64,000 bases of DNA from Yoonia sp. I 8.24 (GCF_022096995.1 NZ_JACXGQ010000009.1:55646-119645); one strand, 5' to 3'; shown: positions 9,710 through 20,100, counted from the first letter of the stretch. Notes: generated by a model not told the origin, from the letters alone. Numbers and translations are program-made.

Positions 9710-10921
9710 CTAACCCTGCATCAATTTTGGCAAATCACCCGATAGCCCTGCGGCCTCGCGGATGAAACTGCGCCGCAGGCCGGGCATTCCGTTGACCACG
9801 CCCATGCCAATGTCACGCAACCCGCGCAGGACTGGGTTATCGTTCGAAAACAACCTGTTGAACGTGTCGGTGGCCAGCGCAAGCGTCGCCGTGTCGAACC
9901 GCCGCCATTGTTGGTAGCGCTGCAAAACTTGGGGTCCGCCGATGTCTTCGCCGCGAGCGCGGGCGTCTGAAAGGACCTCGACCAAAGCTGCCACGTCGCG
10001 CAGCCCTGCGTTCAACCCTTGCCCGGCAATCGGGTGCATTCCGTGGGCCGCATCCCCGATCAGCGCCATGCGGTCAGCGATAAAACTATTGGCCAGCGTC
10101 AGGCCCAGCGGGTAATTGAACCGCGCGCCAGTCAGGCTGATTTGGCCCAGAAAGCTGCCAAACGCAGGGCGTAGTGCGTCCAAGAAATCAGCATCATTCA
10201 TTGCGGCCAATTCTGTGGCGCGTGCATCGGTCTCGCTCCAGACAATGGAGCTACGGTTTTCGGTAAGCGGTAAAATCGCCAGTGGGCCTGCGGGCATAAA
10301 GAATTGATGCGCAATGCCGCCGTTTGGCTTTTCATGGGCGACTGCGCATACCACGGCGGTTTGGCCGTAACCCCAGCCCGTGCGTTTGATCCCGGCGCGT
10401 TCCGCCGTGCCACTTCTGCGCCCGTCTGATCCGATCAGAACGGACCCGGTGACGGTCTTGCCAGAGGCCAATGTGACTTGAGCCGTGGACGGAGTAATGT
10501 CCTGAGAAATAACCGTTTCTTCGGACATCTGCGTGATCAAAGGCGCTGCCGCCATCGCATCTAGAAATGCGCGGCGCAGGTGGCGATCTTCGACCATAAA
10601 GCCCATCGGGCCTTCTTCGATTTCGGCATGGTCAAAATGCAGCATCCACGGGCTCGCACCCTTGCCCGCGACACCATCTGTGACCTTAATTTCCAACATC
10701 GGCTGCGCGTGATCCGCCACAGCGCCCCAGACATCAATCCCTTTCAGCAGGTGTTTTGAGGACAGCGCCAGCGCATAGCTGCGCCCGTCAAAATCAGGCT
10801 GCTTGCGTTGATCAATTGGCAAGCTGTCAATGATCGTGACCGCAAAGCCCGCCTGCGCCGCCGCCAAAGCCAAAGCAGGCCCATTCAGCCCGCCACCCAC
10901 AATGATAATATCCGTATCCAT
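9710..10921 (-). CDS. UbiH/UbiF/Coq6-type FAD-dependent ubiquinone-biosynthesis hydroxylase
   Basis: 403 residues. Start 10921 is preferred because the FAD-binding beta-alpha-beta motif GGGLNGPALALAAAQAG then begins at residue 9. The second FAD motif LIGDAAHGMHPIAGQGLNAG is also complete, as is the middle DG motif (VLIGDGR-like: SVLIGSDGRRSG). These flavin monooxygenases hydroxylate the ubiquinone ring at the membrane; which position cannot be read from sequence, so no ubi letter is assigned. coq9, another ubiquinone gene, lies elsewhere in the window. Confidence 0.88.
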   Translation of the reverse strand: MDTDIIIVGGGLNGPALALAAAQAGFAVTIIDSLPIDQRKQPDFDGRSYALALSSKHLLKGIDVWGAVADHAQPMLEIKVTDGVAGKGASPWMLHFDHAEIEEGPMGFMVEDRHLRRAFLDAMAAAPLITQMSEETVISQDITPSTAQVTLASGKTVTGSVLIGSDGRRSGTAERAGIKRTGWGYGQTAVVCAVAHEKPNGGIAHQFFMPAGPLAILPLTENRSSIVWSETDARATELAAMNDADFLDALRPAFGSFLGQISLTGARFNYPLGLTLANSFIADRMALIGDAAHGMHPIAGQGLNAGLRDVAALVEVLSDARARGEDIGGPQVLQRYQQWRRFDTATLALATDTFNRLFSNDNPVLRGLRDIGMGVVNGMPGLRRSFIREAAGLSGDLPKLMQG

Positions 10922-11108
10922 AGGGCGTAATATGACCGCGCGTACGGGATTGTCCATGCGGTGTGTGGCCCCACCGAAGGTTGTTTATGCAAACCATAAC
11001 GGATCGCGGGTTAGCGTGTTATTCTATTGGGAAATGAAGGGTCGGCGAAACGTCAGGCTAGCGTCGGAGCTTTGTGCAGACTTCGGTGGGGCTATTTGCC
11101 GTGAATGG

Positions 11109-11813
11109 TCACTGAGCCCTTTCACTGAATTTCTGTAGAAGGTCTACTGACCAAAATGAGCGTGCGCTGAGATTCTCCCACCCTCTAGGACTATTGTTTG
11201 ATAGGCGAAGGGGGCTCATTTCATTGTAGGAGCCCGATCGTTTTTCCATCCACCAATACAACATTGTCTCGACCACTCCAGTGGTCACTTCTTCATCCGT
11301 AATTTCAAGAGTTACCTCAGCAAGGGAATATCCTTCACCATAGGTGCTTGCCAGCTTTTCTGGATCGACCAGAACCACGCTGGCTGGGTCATCAATATCA
11401 GCGAATGCCACCATCATGGGATATGCATCCTGCGGAACTTCGGCTGATCCGCGATGGCGCTCGATTGATCTGGCCCAGCGGTCGAACTCGCTGCCGCGCG
11501 TGTAAGGAAATTGGGTGAATGTGTGGTAGGCGAGACTTTCCACACCGTCCAATAAGACAAACAGATATTTGCCCGGTGCAACCTCGACCACAACCGCTTC
11601 GCCCCGGACATCGCTGCGCACACCGCGTGCTTCGGGTGGGGCGTACCAGCTGTCGCTATGGGTTTTTGTGATCTGGGTGACGCTATATCCGCTGACTTCC
11701 CCGGTAGGGGTTTGCACGGTGACAGTCAGTTTTTGGTGCCACGTGTAGACCTTGTTGCAACTGGCGGTCAGCAGCAAACACAGGAAAAGCGCCGTGCGGA
11801 TGATGATGTTCAT
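11109..11813 (-). CDS. Putative lipoprotein of unknown function
   Basis: 234 residues. The N-terminus is a lipoprotein signal: MNIIIRTALFLCLLLTASC, with Cys19 as the lipidation site after a good lipobox (LTAS-C). The following Asn may favour outer-membrane or default sorting. The mature part starts with a beta-rich stretch (LTVTVQTPTGEVSGYSV) and I recognise no family. It is separated from neighbours by intergenic DNA on both sides and reads divergently from nothing obvious. Function unknown. Confidence 0.75.
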   Translation of the reverse strand: MNIIIRTALFLCLLLTASCNKVYTWHQKLTVTVQTPTGEVSGYSVTQITKTHSDSWYAPPEARGVRSDVRGEAVVVEVAPGKYLFVLLDGVESLAYHTFTQFPYTRGSEFDRWARSIERHRGSAEVPQDAYPMMVAFADIDDPASVVLVDPEKLASTYGEGYSLAEVTLEITDEEVTTGVVETMLYWWMEKRSGSYNEMSPLRLSNNSPRGWENLSARSFWSVDLLQKFSERAQ

Positions 11814-11891
11814 TGATTTGAAACACGTTCTAAAATGGTTGTTGAAAACTATATTTTCAAACTACACGACGCTTCAAATGTATCAATAGGC

Positions 11892-12170
11892 TTACCCGCA
11901 GCACCCGCTTGTGCAGGTTGATTTAGCGATTGGGTTCAGGTCTTCTTGGGTCAGTGGGAAATCACCCGTGAGGGTTGGCTCGGGGACTTGGAGCGCGTCA
12001 GACAGCTTTGCGACGGTGGAATGTGGTAAGATAGAGAGCGTCTCTGCCTCTATTTTCGCCAATTTCCGTTCTGTCAGGCCGGAGAGTTTGGCAAGCTTTG
12101 GCCGCCCGATTTTGCGCCCTTTGCGGATGGCTTTGAGCCGCTCACTGTCGATTTTGATAAGGTCTGTCAT
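11892..12170 (-). CDS. Small HTH (XRE-like) protein with Cys-rich tail
   Basis: 92 residues. Residues about 9-65 fit a helix-turn-helix of the Cro/XRE kind (RLKAIRKGRKIGRPKLAKLS, then GLTERKLAKIE and STVAKLSDALQVPEPTL). After a short linker the protein ends in STCTSGCCG, with Cys86, Cys90 and Cys91, which could bind a metal or respond to thiol oxidation; that is inference. No strong ribosome-binding site precedes the ATG. It may regulate the adjacent lipoprotein gene or the divergent amidase. Confidence 0.72.
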   Translation of the reverse strand: MTDLIKIDSERLKAIRKGRKIGRPKLAKLSGLTERKLAKIEAETLSILPHSTVAKLSDALQVPEPTLTGDFPLTQEDLNPIAKSTCTSGCCG

Positions 12171-12293
12171 GTGATCTAACTATCAAGCGTGGGCATCGTT
12201 TTCCAGTCAAAATTCGGATGCAGTTGCCACGTTATCCGCGATTGTTCTTAGATTTTTGCGTCGTTATGGTCACCCCAAGACAGGAGATTTCAG

Positions 12294-13622
12294 ATGCAAG
12301 ACTGGCGATGGATGACGGCGGCGGATTTGGGGCGTGCGATTGGGGCGGGGGATATTGACCCGGTTGCCCTGACCGATGTCTATCTGGATGCCATTGATGC
12401 GCATGAATTTCGGGATCGCATTTATGCACGTGTGATGCATGACCGTGCGCGGGCAGAGGCTGCGGCGGCATCTGCGCGCGCCAAATCGGGGTTCCGCCGT
12501 GGGCCTTTGGATGGTGTGCCTGTGTCGTGGAAAGATTTGTTTGATACCGCAGGCGTTGCGACCGAAGCGGGGACCGCTTTGATGGAAGGGCGCGTGCCGG
12601 ATACGGACGCGCGCGTCTTGCAAGATGCGACAGCGGCGGGGCTGATCTGTCTTGGCAAAACACACATGTCCGAGATTGCGTTTTCGGGGCTTGGCCTGAA
12701 CCCAATCACCGCGACGCCCCCATGCGTGAACGATCACGCGGCGGTGCCGGGGGGGTCTTCGTCGGGGGCGGGGGCTTCGGTCGCGTTTGGTTTGGCGGCG
12801 GCGGGCATTGGGTCTGATACGGGGGGATCTGTGCGCATTCCGTCTGCGTGGAATGATTTGGTCGGTTTGAAAACCAGCCATGGTCATCTGTCGCTAGAAG
12901 GCGTCGTGCCGCTGTGTTTGACGTTTGATACGGTTGGTCCACTGTGCCGATCAGTAGAAGATGCTGCACTGGTGTTCACCGCCTTAGAGGGTGCAAAGCC
13001 CGTTGATCCGGGTGGTGAAACCCTAAAAGGTAAGCGTCTAATGGTGCTCGATACGATTGCGCCTGACGATGTGCGCGATGCGCCGCGCGCCGCGTTCCAA
13101 AATGCGGTTGAGCGGCTGCAAAATGCCGGGGCGCATATTGAACACCACAGTTTTGCGCCGCTTGTTGATGCTTTTGGCGTTGCCGGAAGTCTTTACGGCG
13201 CGGATAGCTATGGTTGGTGGCGTGATCTGGTTGAGGCCAACCCAGAAAAGATGTTCCCGCAGATTTTGGAGCGTGTGCGCGGCGGCAAATTGGTCAGCGG
13301 CGCTGATTATGTGGCGGGCTGGAATTTACTGCGGGGTATTCGTAAGCAATATGCTGAAATGACAGCAAAATTTGATGCGGTGATCATGCCGACAGCGCCA
13401 ATCTTGCCCCCGAATGCAGACCGTCTGCTGGCGGATGAGGAGTATTATAAAACTGAAAACCTGCTCGCGCTGCGCAATACCCGCGTGGCAAACCTGCTTG
13501 ATCTGACTTCGATCACGTTGCCGACCAGGGTGCCGTCTTGCGGGATCATGTTGAACGGGCAAAACGGGGGGGAGGCCGCGTTGTTGCGGCTGGCGGTCGC
13601 GGCGGAACAAGCCTTGAGCTAA
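12294..13622 (+). CDS. Amidase (amidase-signature family)
   Basis: 442 residues, normal for the family. The Ser-cisSer-Lys catalytic apparatus is visible: Lys80 in PVSWKDLFDTAG, the GGSSSG loop at about 153-158, and Ser179 in SDTGGSVRIP. The strand VGLKTSHGHLSLEG follows as expected. The family covers GatA, aryl amidases and urea amidolyases; with no gatB or gatC beside it this is more likely a stand-alone amidase of unknown substrate. AGGAGATTTCAG precedes the ATG. Confidence 0.88.
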   Translation: MQDWRWMTAADLGRAIGAGDIDPVALTDVYLDAIDAHEFRDRIYARVMHDRARAEAAAASARAKSGFRRGPLDGVPVSWKDLFDTAGVATEAGTALMEGRVPDTDARVLQDATAAGLICLGKTHMSEIAFSGLGLNPITATPPCVNDHAAVPGGSSSGAGASVAFGLAAAGIGSDTGGSVRIPSAWNDLVGLKTSHGHLSLEGVVPLCLTFDTVGPLCRSVEDAALVFTALEGAKPVDPGGETLKGKRLMVLDTIAPDDVRDAPRAAFQNAVERLQNAGAHIEHHSFAPLVDAFGVAGSLYGADSYGWWRDLVEANPEKMFPQILERVRGGKLVSGADYVAGWNLLRGIRKQYAEMTAKFDAVIMPTAPILPPNADRLLADEEYYKTENLLALRNTRVANLLDLTSITLPTRVPSCGIMLNGQNGGEAALLRLAVAAEQALS

Positions 13623-13687
13623 GCGCGACGGATTTTTACAGCTGCGCCGTTGTAAGGGTTCATACGTTGCTGAACCCGGAGAAAAAC

Positions 13688-13891
13688 ATGTTACGCATTT
13701 CACTTACCGCATTGGTGACCGCCGCTGTGCTTTCGGTCCCCGTTACTGCAAGCGCCCAGCCCACGCCAATGCCTACGCCAACACATGAACCAAAGGCCGC
13801 CACGAACACGCGCGCCCCCGCAACAAACGTGGTTGTTGCGGTTGTTGCGCTTGCGCTGGTTGCAGGGGTGGTTGCGCACCACCGTCGTTGA
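13688..13891 (+). CDS. Small exported or membrane protein of unknown function
   Basis: 67 residues. GGAGAAAAAC precedes the ATG at good spacing. The product has a signal peptide (MLRISLTALVTAAVLSVPVT then ASAQ), a short Pro/Thr-rich linker (TPMPTPTHEP), and a hydrophobic C-terminal segment (VVVAVVALALVAGVVA) ending HHRR. The layout suggests a small membrane-anchored periplasmic peptide. No homologue is recognised. Confidence 0.6.
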   Translation: MLRISLTALVTAAVLSVPVTASAQPTPMPTPTHEPKAATNTRAPATNVVVAVVALALVAGVVAHHRR

Positions 13892-14056
13892 GTGAACCGC
13901 CAGCAGATCGTCGGCCCAATGTGGAACGTCACTAACCTTTGACGGGATCCGCTGGTCTTTCTGAATCCAGTCTACGCGCCAGGTCACGCATTTCTAACCC
14001 AAACCGGACATTCAACGCGTCTGGCCTATATGTCTGGCATGCGGACAAAACGCCAT

Positions 14057-14086
14057 TTCGCTGCGGCTGCTCCAAGGTCTGCTTTT
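14057..14086. repeat. Imperfect direct repeat, left copy
   Basis: About 30 bases beginning TTCGCTGCGGCTGCTCC and continuing AAGGTCTGCTTT resemble the stretch at 15814-15843 (roughly 24 of 30 aligned positions, with one gap). The two copies flank the Lrp, LysE and DUF2000 genes. It may be an old boundary duplication or a dispersed intergenic repeat; the match is too weak to decide. Confidence 0.35.
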
Positions 14087-14104
14087 CGCTTTTCGCTCTA
14101 CTGC

Positions 14105-14587
14105 TCAGGAGCGATAGTGGGCCAGTTCAAGCGTGCCTGCCAGATCACGCTGCTCAACGCTTTCAAAGACGATTGATGTTTCAATGCGGCTGATCTCTTC
14201 GCGAGAGGAGAACCGCTCCACAACCAATCGATGCAGATGAGACGTATCCCGCGTCACAACTTCGACAATCGCGTCGAAGCGCCCGCCGATCATTCGACCC
14301 GCACGCACCTCTGGGATTTTCAAGATTTCTCTGAGAAACCGATCAAGTTCCGTCTTCTGATGTTCGGCCATCTGGATGAAAAGAAGCGCCTTGAGTGACA
14401 GGCCCAGCCGATCCAGCCGGAGATCGGTATAGGTTCCCGCAATCAGGTCGCTTTCCTGCAGCCTCTTCAGCCGTTCATGTACGCTCGAGGCTGACAGTCC
14501 GACCTCGTAGGACAGCTCTTTGTTAGTCATCCGTGCATTATTCGACAAAAGCGCCAAAATCCGTTGATCTGTTCGGTCGATTTCCAT
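14105..14587 (-). CDS. Lrp/AsnC family transcriptional regulator
   Basis: 160 residues from 14587 (MEIDRTDQRILALLS), preceded by a GGGGGG ribosome-binding site. The N-terminal winged HTH (MTNKELSYEVGLSASSVHER then LKRLQE) and C-terminal RAM/ACT-like domain (IGGRFDAIVEVVTRD) are both complete. Lrp proteins sense amino acids and often control an adjacent exporter; here the divergent neighbour is a LysE-type exporter, so an amino acid or related metabolite is the likely effector (inference). An upstream in-frame extension to 14650 is not conserved-looking. Confidence 0.9.
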   Translation of the reverse strand: MEIDRTDQRILALLSNNARMTNKELSYEVGLSASSVHERLKRLQESDLIAGTYTDLRLDRLGLSLKALLFIQMAEHQKTELDRFLREILKIPEVRAGRMIGGRFDAIVEVVTRDTSHLHRLVVERFSSREEISRIETSIVFESVEQRDLAGTLELAHYRS

Positions 14588-14718
14588 TTTGCCCCCCGTT
14601 TCCCGAAATCGCTTCGATGGCGTCGACAATAAGCGGATGATAAACGTCAATTACAAAAAAATACAGAACTTTGTTCGGCATTAATCAAATTTAACCAAAA
14701 CAAGAAAGGGGATGCACC

Positions 14719-15306
14719 ATTGAACTCTCAGCTTTCTTCGTTTTCGCGTTCATAGCCTCCGTCACACCCGGGCCATCAAATGTCCTGCTGACGACGGTTG
14801 GCGCTCGGATGGGCATTGTTCGCGGCGTACCCGCCTTGCTGGGAACAGCTGTGGGCACAGGCCTCGTTCTGTTCGTCGTAGGGTTCGGTCTTGGCGTGAC
14901 CCTCTTGGAGCACGACATGGCCTTATCTGCGCTACGCGTCGTGGGAATGGGTGCGATCCTCTGGTTGGCATGGATGATTGCATTCGCGCCTGTTGCAGAC
15001 GCATCAAAACCGGACAGCGCGCAGGCCTTATGCTTTCTACCCGCGTTCCTGCTTCAATGGCTGAACCCCAAGGCATGGATTGTCTCAGTGTCGATTGTCG
15101 GGGCGTTCATGGCCGCAGACGGGTCTGCCTTCCTCCAGGCGAGCACGCTCAGCGCGGTGTTCATTTCTGCTGCCATTTTGGGATGCTTTCCATGGCTTGC
15201 CAGCGGGGCCGCCCTGCGCAAGCTCTTACAAAATCCAACGGTTGCACGGCTCTTCAACTATGCCCTTGGCCTGAGCCTCGCTGCATCCATGATTATGATT
15301 ATCTGA
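14719..15306 (+). CDS. LysE family amino-acid exporter with apparent ATT start
   Basis: 195 residues if read from ATT at 14719: IELSAFFVFAFIASVTPGPS, exactly the first membrane helix and TPGP motif of LysE/RhtB exporters. The first ATG in frame (14809) would delete this helix and motif. An in-frame stop at 14692 and no ATG, GTG or TTG between it and 14719 leave ATT as the best start; AAAGGGGA lies at correct distance. Five to six hydrophobic helices follow. It is divergent from the Lrp regulator. Either a rare genuine ATT start, or a mutated ATG that weakens or silences the gene. Confidence 0.78.
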   Translation: MELSAFFVFAFIASVTPGPSNVLLTTVGARMGIVRGVPALLGTAVGTGLVLFVVGFGLGVTLLEHDMALSALRVVGMGAILWLAWMIAFAPVADASKPDSAQALCFLPAFLLQWLNPKAWIVSVSIVGAFMAADGSAFLQASTLSAVFISAAILGCFPWLASGAALRKLLQNPTVARLFNYALGLSLAASMIMII

Positions 15307-15320
15307 AAAGGAAGACAAAC

Positions 15321-15728
15321 ATGTTCGACACTAAGATCGCCATCATCGTCCATGAAGATCTGGCCACATGGCAGAAATTGAACGTCACCGCGTTTCTGAT
15401 GAGTGGTATCACAGGAGCCAATTCCGACCTGATCGGCAAACCCTACGAAGACTGTGACGGCAATACGCATCTGCCGATGAGCGTTCAGCCTGTGATCGTT
15501 CTGTCAGGCGCGGCCAATGTGCTGACCAACATCCGGAAACGAGCCCGCGATCAGGGCGTCGAAACCGTGGCGTACATCGAGGAGATGTTTGCCACAGGGC
15601 ACGACGACGCCAATCGGGCGGTTTTTGCCGAACATGGACCCGACGAGGCCAATACCGTTGGCATCGCCTTGCGCGCCGACAAGAAGATCGTGGACAAGAT
15701 CACCAAGGGAGCGAAGATGCATGGATGA
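15321..15728 (+). CDS. DUF2000 family protein
   Basis: 135 residues from 15321, preceded by AAAAGGAAGAC. Matches the DUF2000 family by eye: KIAIIVHEDLATWQKLNVTA, then AFLMSGI and HLPMSVQPVIVLSG, and a central EEMFATGHDDANRA. Structures in this family resemble peptidyl-tRNA hydrolase II folds but the function is unknown. It lies 14 bp after the LysE gene on the same strand and is probably co-transcribed with it. Confidence 0.8.
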   Translation: MFDTKIAIIVHEDLATWQKLNVTAFLMSGITGANSDLIGKPYEDCDGNTHLPMSVQPVIVLSGAANVLTNIRKRARDQGVETVAYIEEMFATGHDDANRAVFAEHGPDEANTVGIALRADKKIVDKITKGAKMHG

Positions 15729-16008
15729 CTTGTCCAGATCGCGCCGTTGGTAATCCCCGTAGCGGACAGTCGTTCGTGGTGCAGCATTCGGCTAAATGGG
15801 CTCATTTGAGACATTCGCTGCAGCCGCCCCCAAGGTCCGCTTTGCTTATCTAGGGCAATGTTGTGGCGTAAAGGTCAAACATCTCTGACGGTTCATACCA
15901 AAAAACCACAAATTCATACCGTTTTGCGGCTTGTTCTGGACAGCGCGGGGGGCAACAGGCTAGTTTGGTAAAAAACGGGGCGAAATGATCCCGTGAATTG
16001 AGGCATTT
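15729..16008. other. Intergenic region with no gene seen
   Basis: About 280 bp between the DUF2000 gene and the aminotransferase. It holds the right copy of the weak repeat at 15814-15843 and no ORF, tRNA or clear terminator that I can support. Confidence 0.6.
15814..15843. repeat. Imperfect direct repeat, right copy
   Basis: Begins TTCGCTGCAGCCGCCCCC and continues AAGGTCCGCTTT. Partner of 14057-14086, in the same orientation, on the far side of the Lrp/LysE/DUF2000 cassette. Confidence 0.35.
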
Positions 16009-17184
16009 ATGGTATTCCCCGCGCGGTTTTCGGACCTCCCGGTTGCGATGTGGCCACGTTTGCGCGCGCTTTTAGACGTGCCGACGCAGGCAACAGACGT
16101 GATTAATATGACGATTGGCGAACCGCGCCACCCTTTCCCCGATTTCGTCGGCGATATCCTTGCGGACAATTTGCAAGGGTTTGGGAATTATCCCAACAAC
16201 AACGGCACCGATGATTTGCTGGATGCGATTGCGGGGTTTTTGAACCGTCGTTACGGGCTGGATATCGCGCATGAGCAAATTCTGACACTGAACGGCACCC
16301 GCGAAGGGCTGTATAATGCGGCGATGGCACTATCGCCCGAAATGAAGAACGGTCAGCCTGTCATACTGACACCGAACCCGTTTTATCCGGTCTATGCAGT
16401 TGCCGCCTTATCTGTGGGGGCTGAACCGATGTTCGTGCCCGCCACCGAAGCCACAGGGCATTTGCCGGATTTCCATGCGCTTGCACCTGACGTGCTGGAC
16501 CGTACCACCGTTGCTTACATCTGTTCGCCGGCCAACCCGCAGGGGGCGGTGGCCGATGTTGATTACTGGCGCGCGCTTATCACCTTGGCCGAGAAACACG
16601 ATTTCATCATTTTCGCGGATGAGTGTTATTCCGAGATTTACCGCAACACGCCGCCACCCGGCGCATTGCAGATCGCCACTGAAATGGGTGCAAACCCGGA
16701 CCGCGTGGTGATTTTCCATTCGCTGTCAAAACGGTCGAACCTGCCCGGACTACGGTCAGGTTTTTGCGCGGGTGGGGTGAAATCTATTGCGCAGATTCGT
16801 CAATTGCGCGCCTTTGCGGGCGCGCCGTTGCCCGGCCCTATGCAGGCAGTCTCAGCGAAGGTTTGGGCAGATGAGGCGCATGTCGTGGAGAACCGCGCGC
16901 TCTATATGCGCAAGTATGAGATTGCGGATCAGATTTTTGACGGCCTGCCGGGATACCATTCCCCACAGGCCGGATTTTTCCTGTGGCTTCCTGTCGAAGA
17001 CGGTGAGGCCGCGGCGCTAAAGCTGTGGCAGGAAACAGGCGTGCGGGTGTTGCCCGGTGCCTATTTAGCCCGAGAGGCAGCGGGTGAAAATCCCGGCGCG
17101 GGCTACATTCGGGTTGCGATGGTGGCCCATGAAGACGAATTACAGCGTGGATTGACGTTAATTCACGACTGTTTGTACGGTTAA
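16009..17184 (+). CDS. Class I/II aminotransferase (PLP-dependent), DapC-like
   Basis: 391 residues. Fold type I aminotransferase with substrate-side [10 protein letters not shown], nucleotide/phosphate loop [23 protein letters not shown], the Asp of [10 protein letters not shown] that pairs with the PLP nitrogen, and the Schiff-base Lys241 in [16 protein letters not shown]. The overall pattern resembles N-succinyldiaminopimelate aminotransferase (DapC) of proteobacteria, but glutamate-pyruvate type relatives look similar, so the substrate is open. It is followed by ftsK after 11 bp. Confidence 0.88.
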   Translation: MVFPARFSDLPVAMWPRLRALLDVPTQATDVINMTIGEPRHPFPDFVGDILADNLQGFGNYPNNNGTDDLLDAIAGFLNRRYGLDIAHEQILTLNGTREGLYNAAMALSPEMKNGQPVILTPNPFYPVYAVAALSVGAEPMFVPATEATGHLPDFHALAPDVLDRTTVAYICSPANPQGAVADVDYWRALITLAEKHDFIIFADECYSEIYRNTPPPGALQIATEMGANPDRVVIFHSLSKRSNLPGLRSGFCAGGVKSIAQIRQLRAFAGAPLPGPMQAVSAKVWADEAHVVENRALYMRKYEIADQIFDGLPGYHSPQAGFFLWLPVEDGEAAALKLWQETGVRVLPGAYLAREAAGENPGAGYIRVAMVAHEDELQRGLTLIHDCLYG

Positions 17185-17195
17185 GGACGGTAAAG

Positions 17196-20100
17196 ATGGC
17201 ATCATATCAAACACGGCAGCGCGATCCGCTTTTGGACAGTGCAACGCAGGCAGCGCTTGAAAAACGTAGCAAAGAATTGGTGGGTTTTGGCCTTGGACTT
17301 TTAGGGCTGTTGATTGCCTTGATCGTTGGCAGCTATTCACCTGATGATCCCAGCTGGATTTCTGCGACCGATGCGCCGGTGCAAAACCTGCTCGGGCATT
17401 TCGGTGCCTCGATTGCAGCGCCGTTAATGATGGTTGTCGGGCTTGGGATTTGGGTCGTGCCCGTGTTGTTGATCGCATGGAGCGCCCGGTTCATACTGCA
17501 CCGTGGACAAGATCGCGCGATTGGCCGGATCATCTTTGCGCCGATCGCGATTGTTGTGGGGGCCGTTTATGCGGCCACGCTGACGCCTGGCGCTGATTGG
17601 CCTGCGAACTTTGGTCTTGGTGGGTTGTTTGGTGACACCGTTTTGGGTGTTATTTTGACAATTGTGCTCTTTGGTGCGGTATTTGGTGTGAAATTTTTGT
17701 CATTCATGGCCGCCGCTGCGCTAGTCGTACTGATGGCGTTTGCGCTTGGATTTACCCGCCCAGAACTGCGTGTCGCTGGTCGGTTTCTTATGCTTGGTAC
17801 TGTGATGCTTTACGCAACCCTGCTGAAACTGGTCGGCAAAGGGGCCGTGCTTTCTGCGAAAGCGGCGCACGGAATGAACACGAACATTCAGGCTTATCGG
17901 GCGAGCGCCGCAGAGCGCCGCGCCGTTGATTTTGACGATGCCGCTGAGGAACTGATCGAGGATGAGGTTCCCGCGGCCTCCACACCAGATTTCAAAGCAC
18001 GCGCCGCCGCTGTTGTGCGTGCCCGTCCGGCGATGCCCATTGCTGAGCCACGCGTATCGGGTGACACGCCCAAAATGCCACCTGCGCCACCGCTTACAGC
18101 GTCGCGCACGTTGGACGTGCCAGCCCCAGCCCCTGAGCCTGTTGAACAGTCAACCCAACCCAGCGGCGGTAGCTTTCTGTCAGGTCTATTGAAGCGCAAC
18201 GACACCATGCCAGAACCTGAATTGGTGACGCCTGAAGCCATCGCACCAATTGCGCCACTGGCCACGGATTCTGAGCGTGTGAGCAGCCGTATTGCGAATG
18301 CAATCAAGGCGCGTGAAATTCCACCGTCTCCAACTGGCGTGCGGATTGAACCTGCTTTGACAGCGGGCCGTGGTCCGCGACCGCTTGTCTTTGCTGATCG
18401 CGAAGAACCAAGTGTTGAACAGGTGGCTGCAGTTGCGCCTGAGCCAATGCCAGAGGCGGGATCTGTTCCAGCCCCAATTTTGGAACGCGCGCCGATTGCC
18501 GATCTTGAGCCCATGCCCGAGTTCGACGACGAAGACACATCAAACCCAATGATGGATGCGGCGCCCTATGTTGCTGCACCCCATATGCCGATCCCAACCG
18601 CCCATGTACCAGTGGCCCCAACAACGGAGCCGCGCGCGGTCGTACAGCACCCGCCAAAGCGTGCGCCGCAGCCGTCGCGCCAAGCAAAGGCAGAGGCACA
18701 GCCCGCACTGGCATTTGATGAAAAGTACGCCGATTATGAGCATCCGCCGCTCAACCTGTTGATGAACCCTATCGACATCCAGCGACATCACCTGAGTGAT
18801 GATGCGCTGGAACAGAATGCGCGTATGTTGGAAAGCGTGCTGGATGATTACGGTGTCAAAGGCGAGATCACATCGGTGCGCCCCGGCCCTGTTGTCACCA
18901 TGTATGAGCTTGAGCCCGCCCCAGGTTTGAAAGCCTCGCGCGTTATCGGGCTCGCCGACGACATCGCGCGGTCTATGTCTGCGCTGGCAGCACGTGTTTC
19001 AACCGTGCCAGGCCGGACGGTGATTGGGATCGAACTGCCGAATGAAAACCGTGAAAAGGTTGTTTTGCGCGAAATCCTGTCACACCGTGACTTTGGCGAT
19101 GGCAATCAAAAGCTGCCGCTTGCGCTTGGGAAAGATATTGGCGGTGAACCGATTGTCGCGAACCTTGCAAAGATGCCCCACCTGCTGATTGCGGGGACCA
19201 CGGGTTCTGGTAAATCTGTGGCGATCAACACAATGATCTTGTCGCTTCTTTACAAGCTGACACCCGAAGAATGCCGGATGATCATGATCGACCCTAAGAT
19301 GTTGGAATTGTCTGTTTATGACGGGATCCCGCACCTGTTGTCGCCCGTTGTGACCGACCCGAAAAAGGCAGTTGTTGCCCTCAAATGGGTCGTTGGCGAG
19401 ATGGAAGAACGGTACCGCAAGATGTCCAAAATGGGTGTGCGGAACATCGACGGCTACAATGGTCGCGTCAAAGATGCGCTGTCCAAAAACGAAATGTTCA
19501 GCCGCACCGTGCAGACCGGGTTTGATGATGAGACCGGCGATCCGATCTTTGAAACCGAAGAATCCACACCGGAGGTGCTGCCCTATATCGTCGTGATCGT
19601 TGACGAAATGGCCGATTTGATGATGGTAGCGGGCAAAGAAATCGAAGCTTGTATTCAACGGCTTGCACAGATGGCGCGTGCGTCAGGTATCCACCTGATC
19701 ATGGCGACACAACGCCCGTCTGTGGATGTCATCACCGGCACGATCAAAGCGAACTTCCCCACCCGAATTTCGTTCCAGGTCACGTCGAAAATCGATAGCC
19801 GCACGATTTTGGGTGAAATGGGTGCTGAACAACTGCTTGGCATGGGTGACATGCTTTATATGGCGGGCGGGTCCAAGATTACCCGCGTCCATGGCCCGTT
19901 TGTGAGCGATGAAGAAGTCGAAGAGATTGTGAACCACCTCAAGGGCTTTGGTCCGCCGGAATACATGTCTGGCGTCGTCGAAGGCCCACCTGATGATCAA
20001 GGCAGCAGCATTGATTTGGTGCTGGGGCTTGGCGACGGGTCTGATAGCGAAAATGCGCTATATGACACAGCAGTTGCGATTGTGATCAAGGATCGCAAAT

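Noticed and set aside
13892..14056. Possible small gene between the tiny secreted protein and the Lrp gene
   Set aside because: The open frame lacks a ribosome-binding site and gives an unconvincing product.
17894..18538. Minus-strand open frame opposite the ftsK linker
   Set aside because: The linker is Pro/Ala/Glu rich, which makes long antisense frames likely; no family features are visible.
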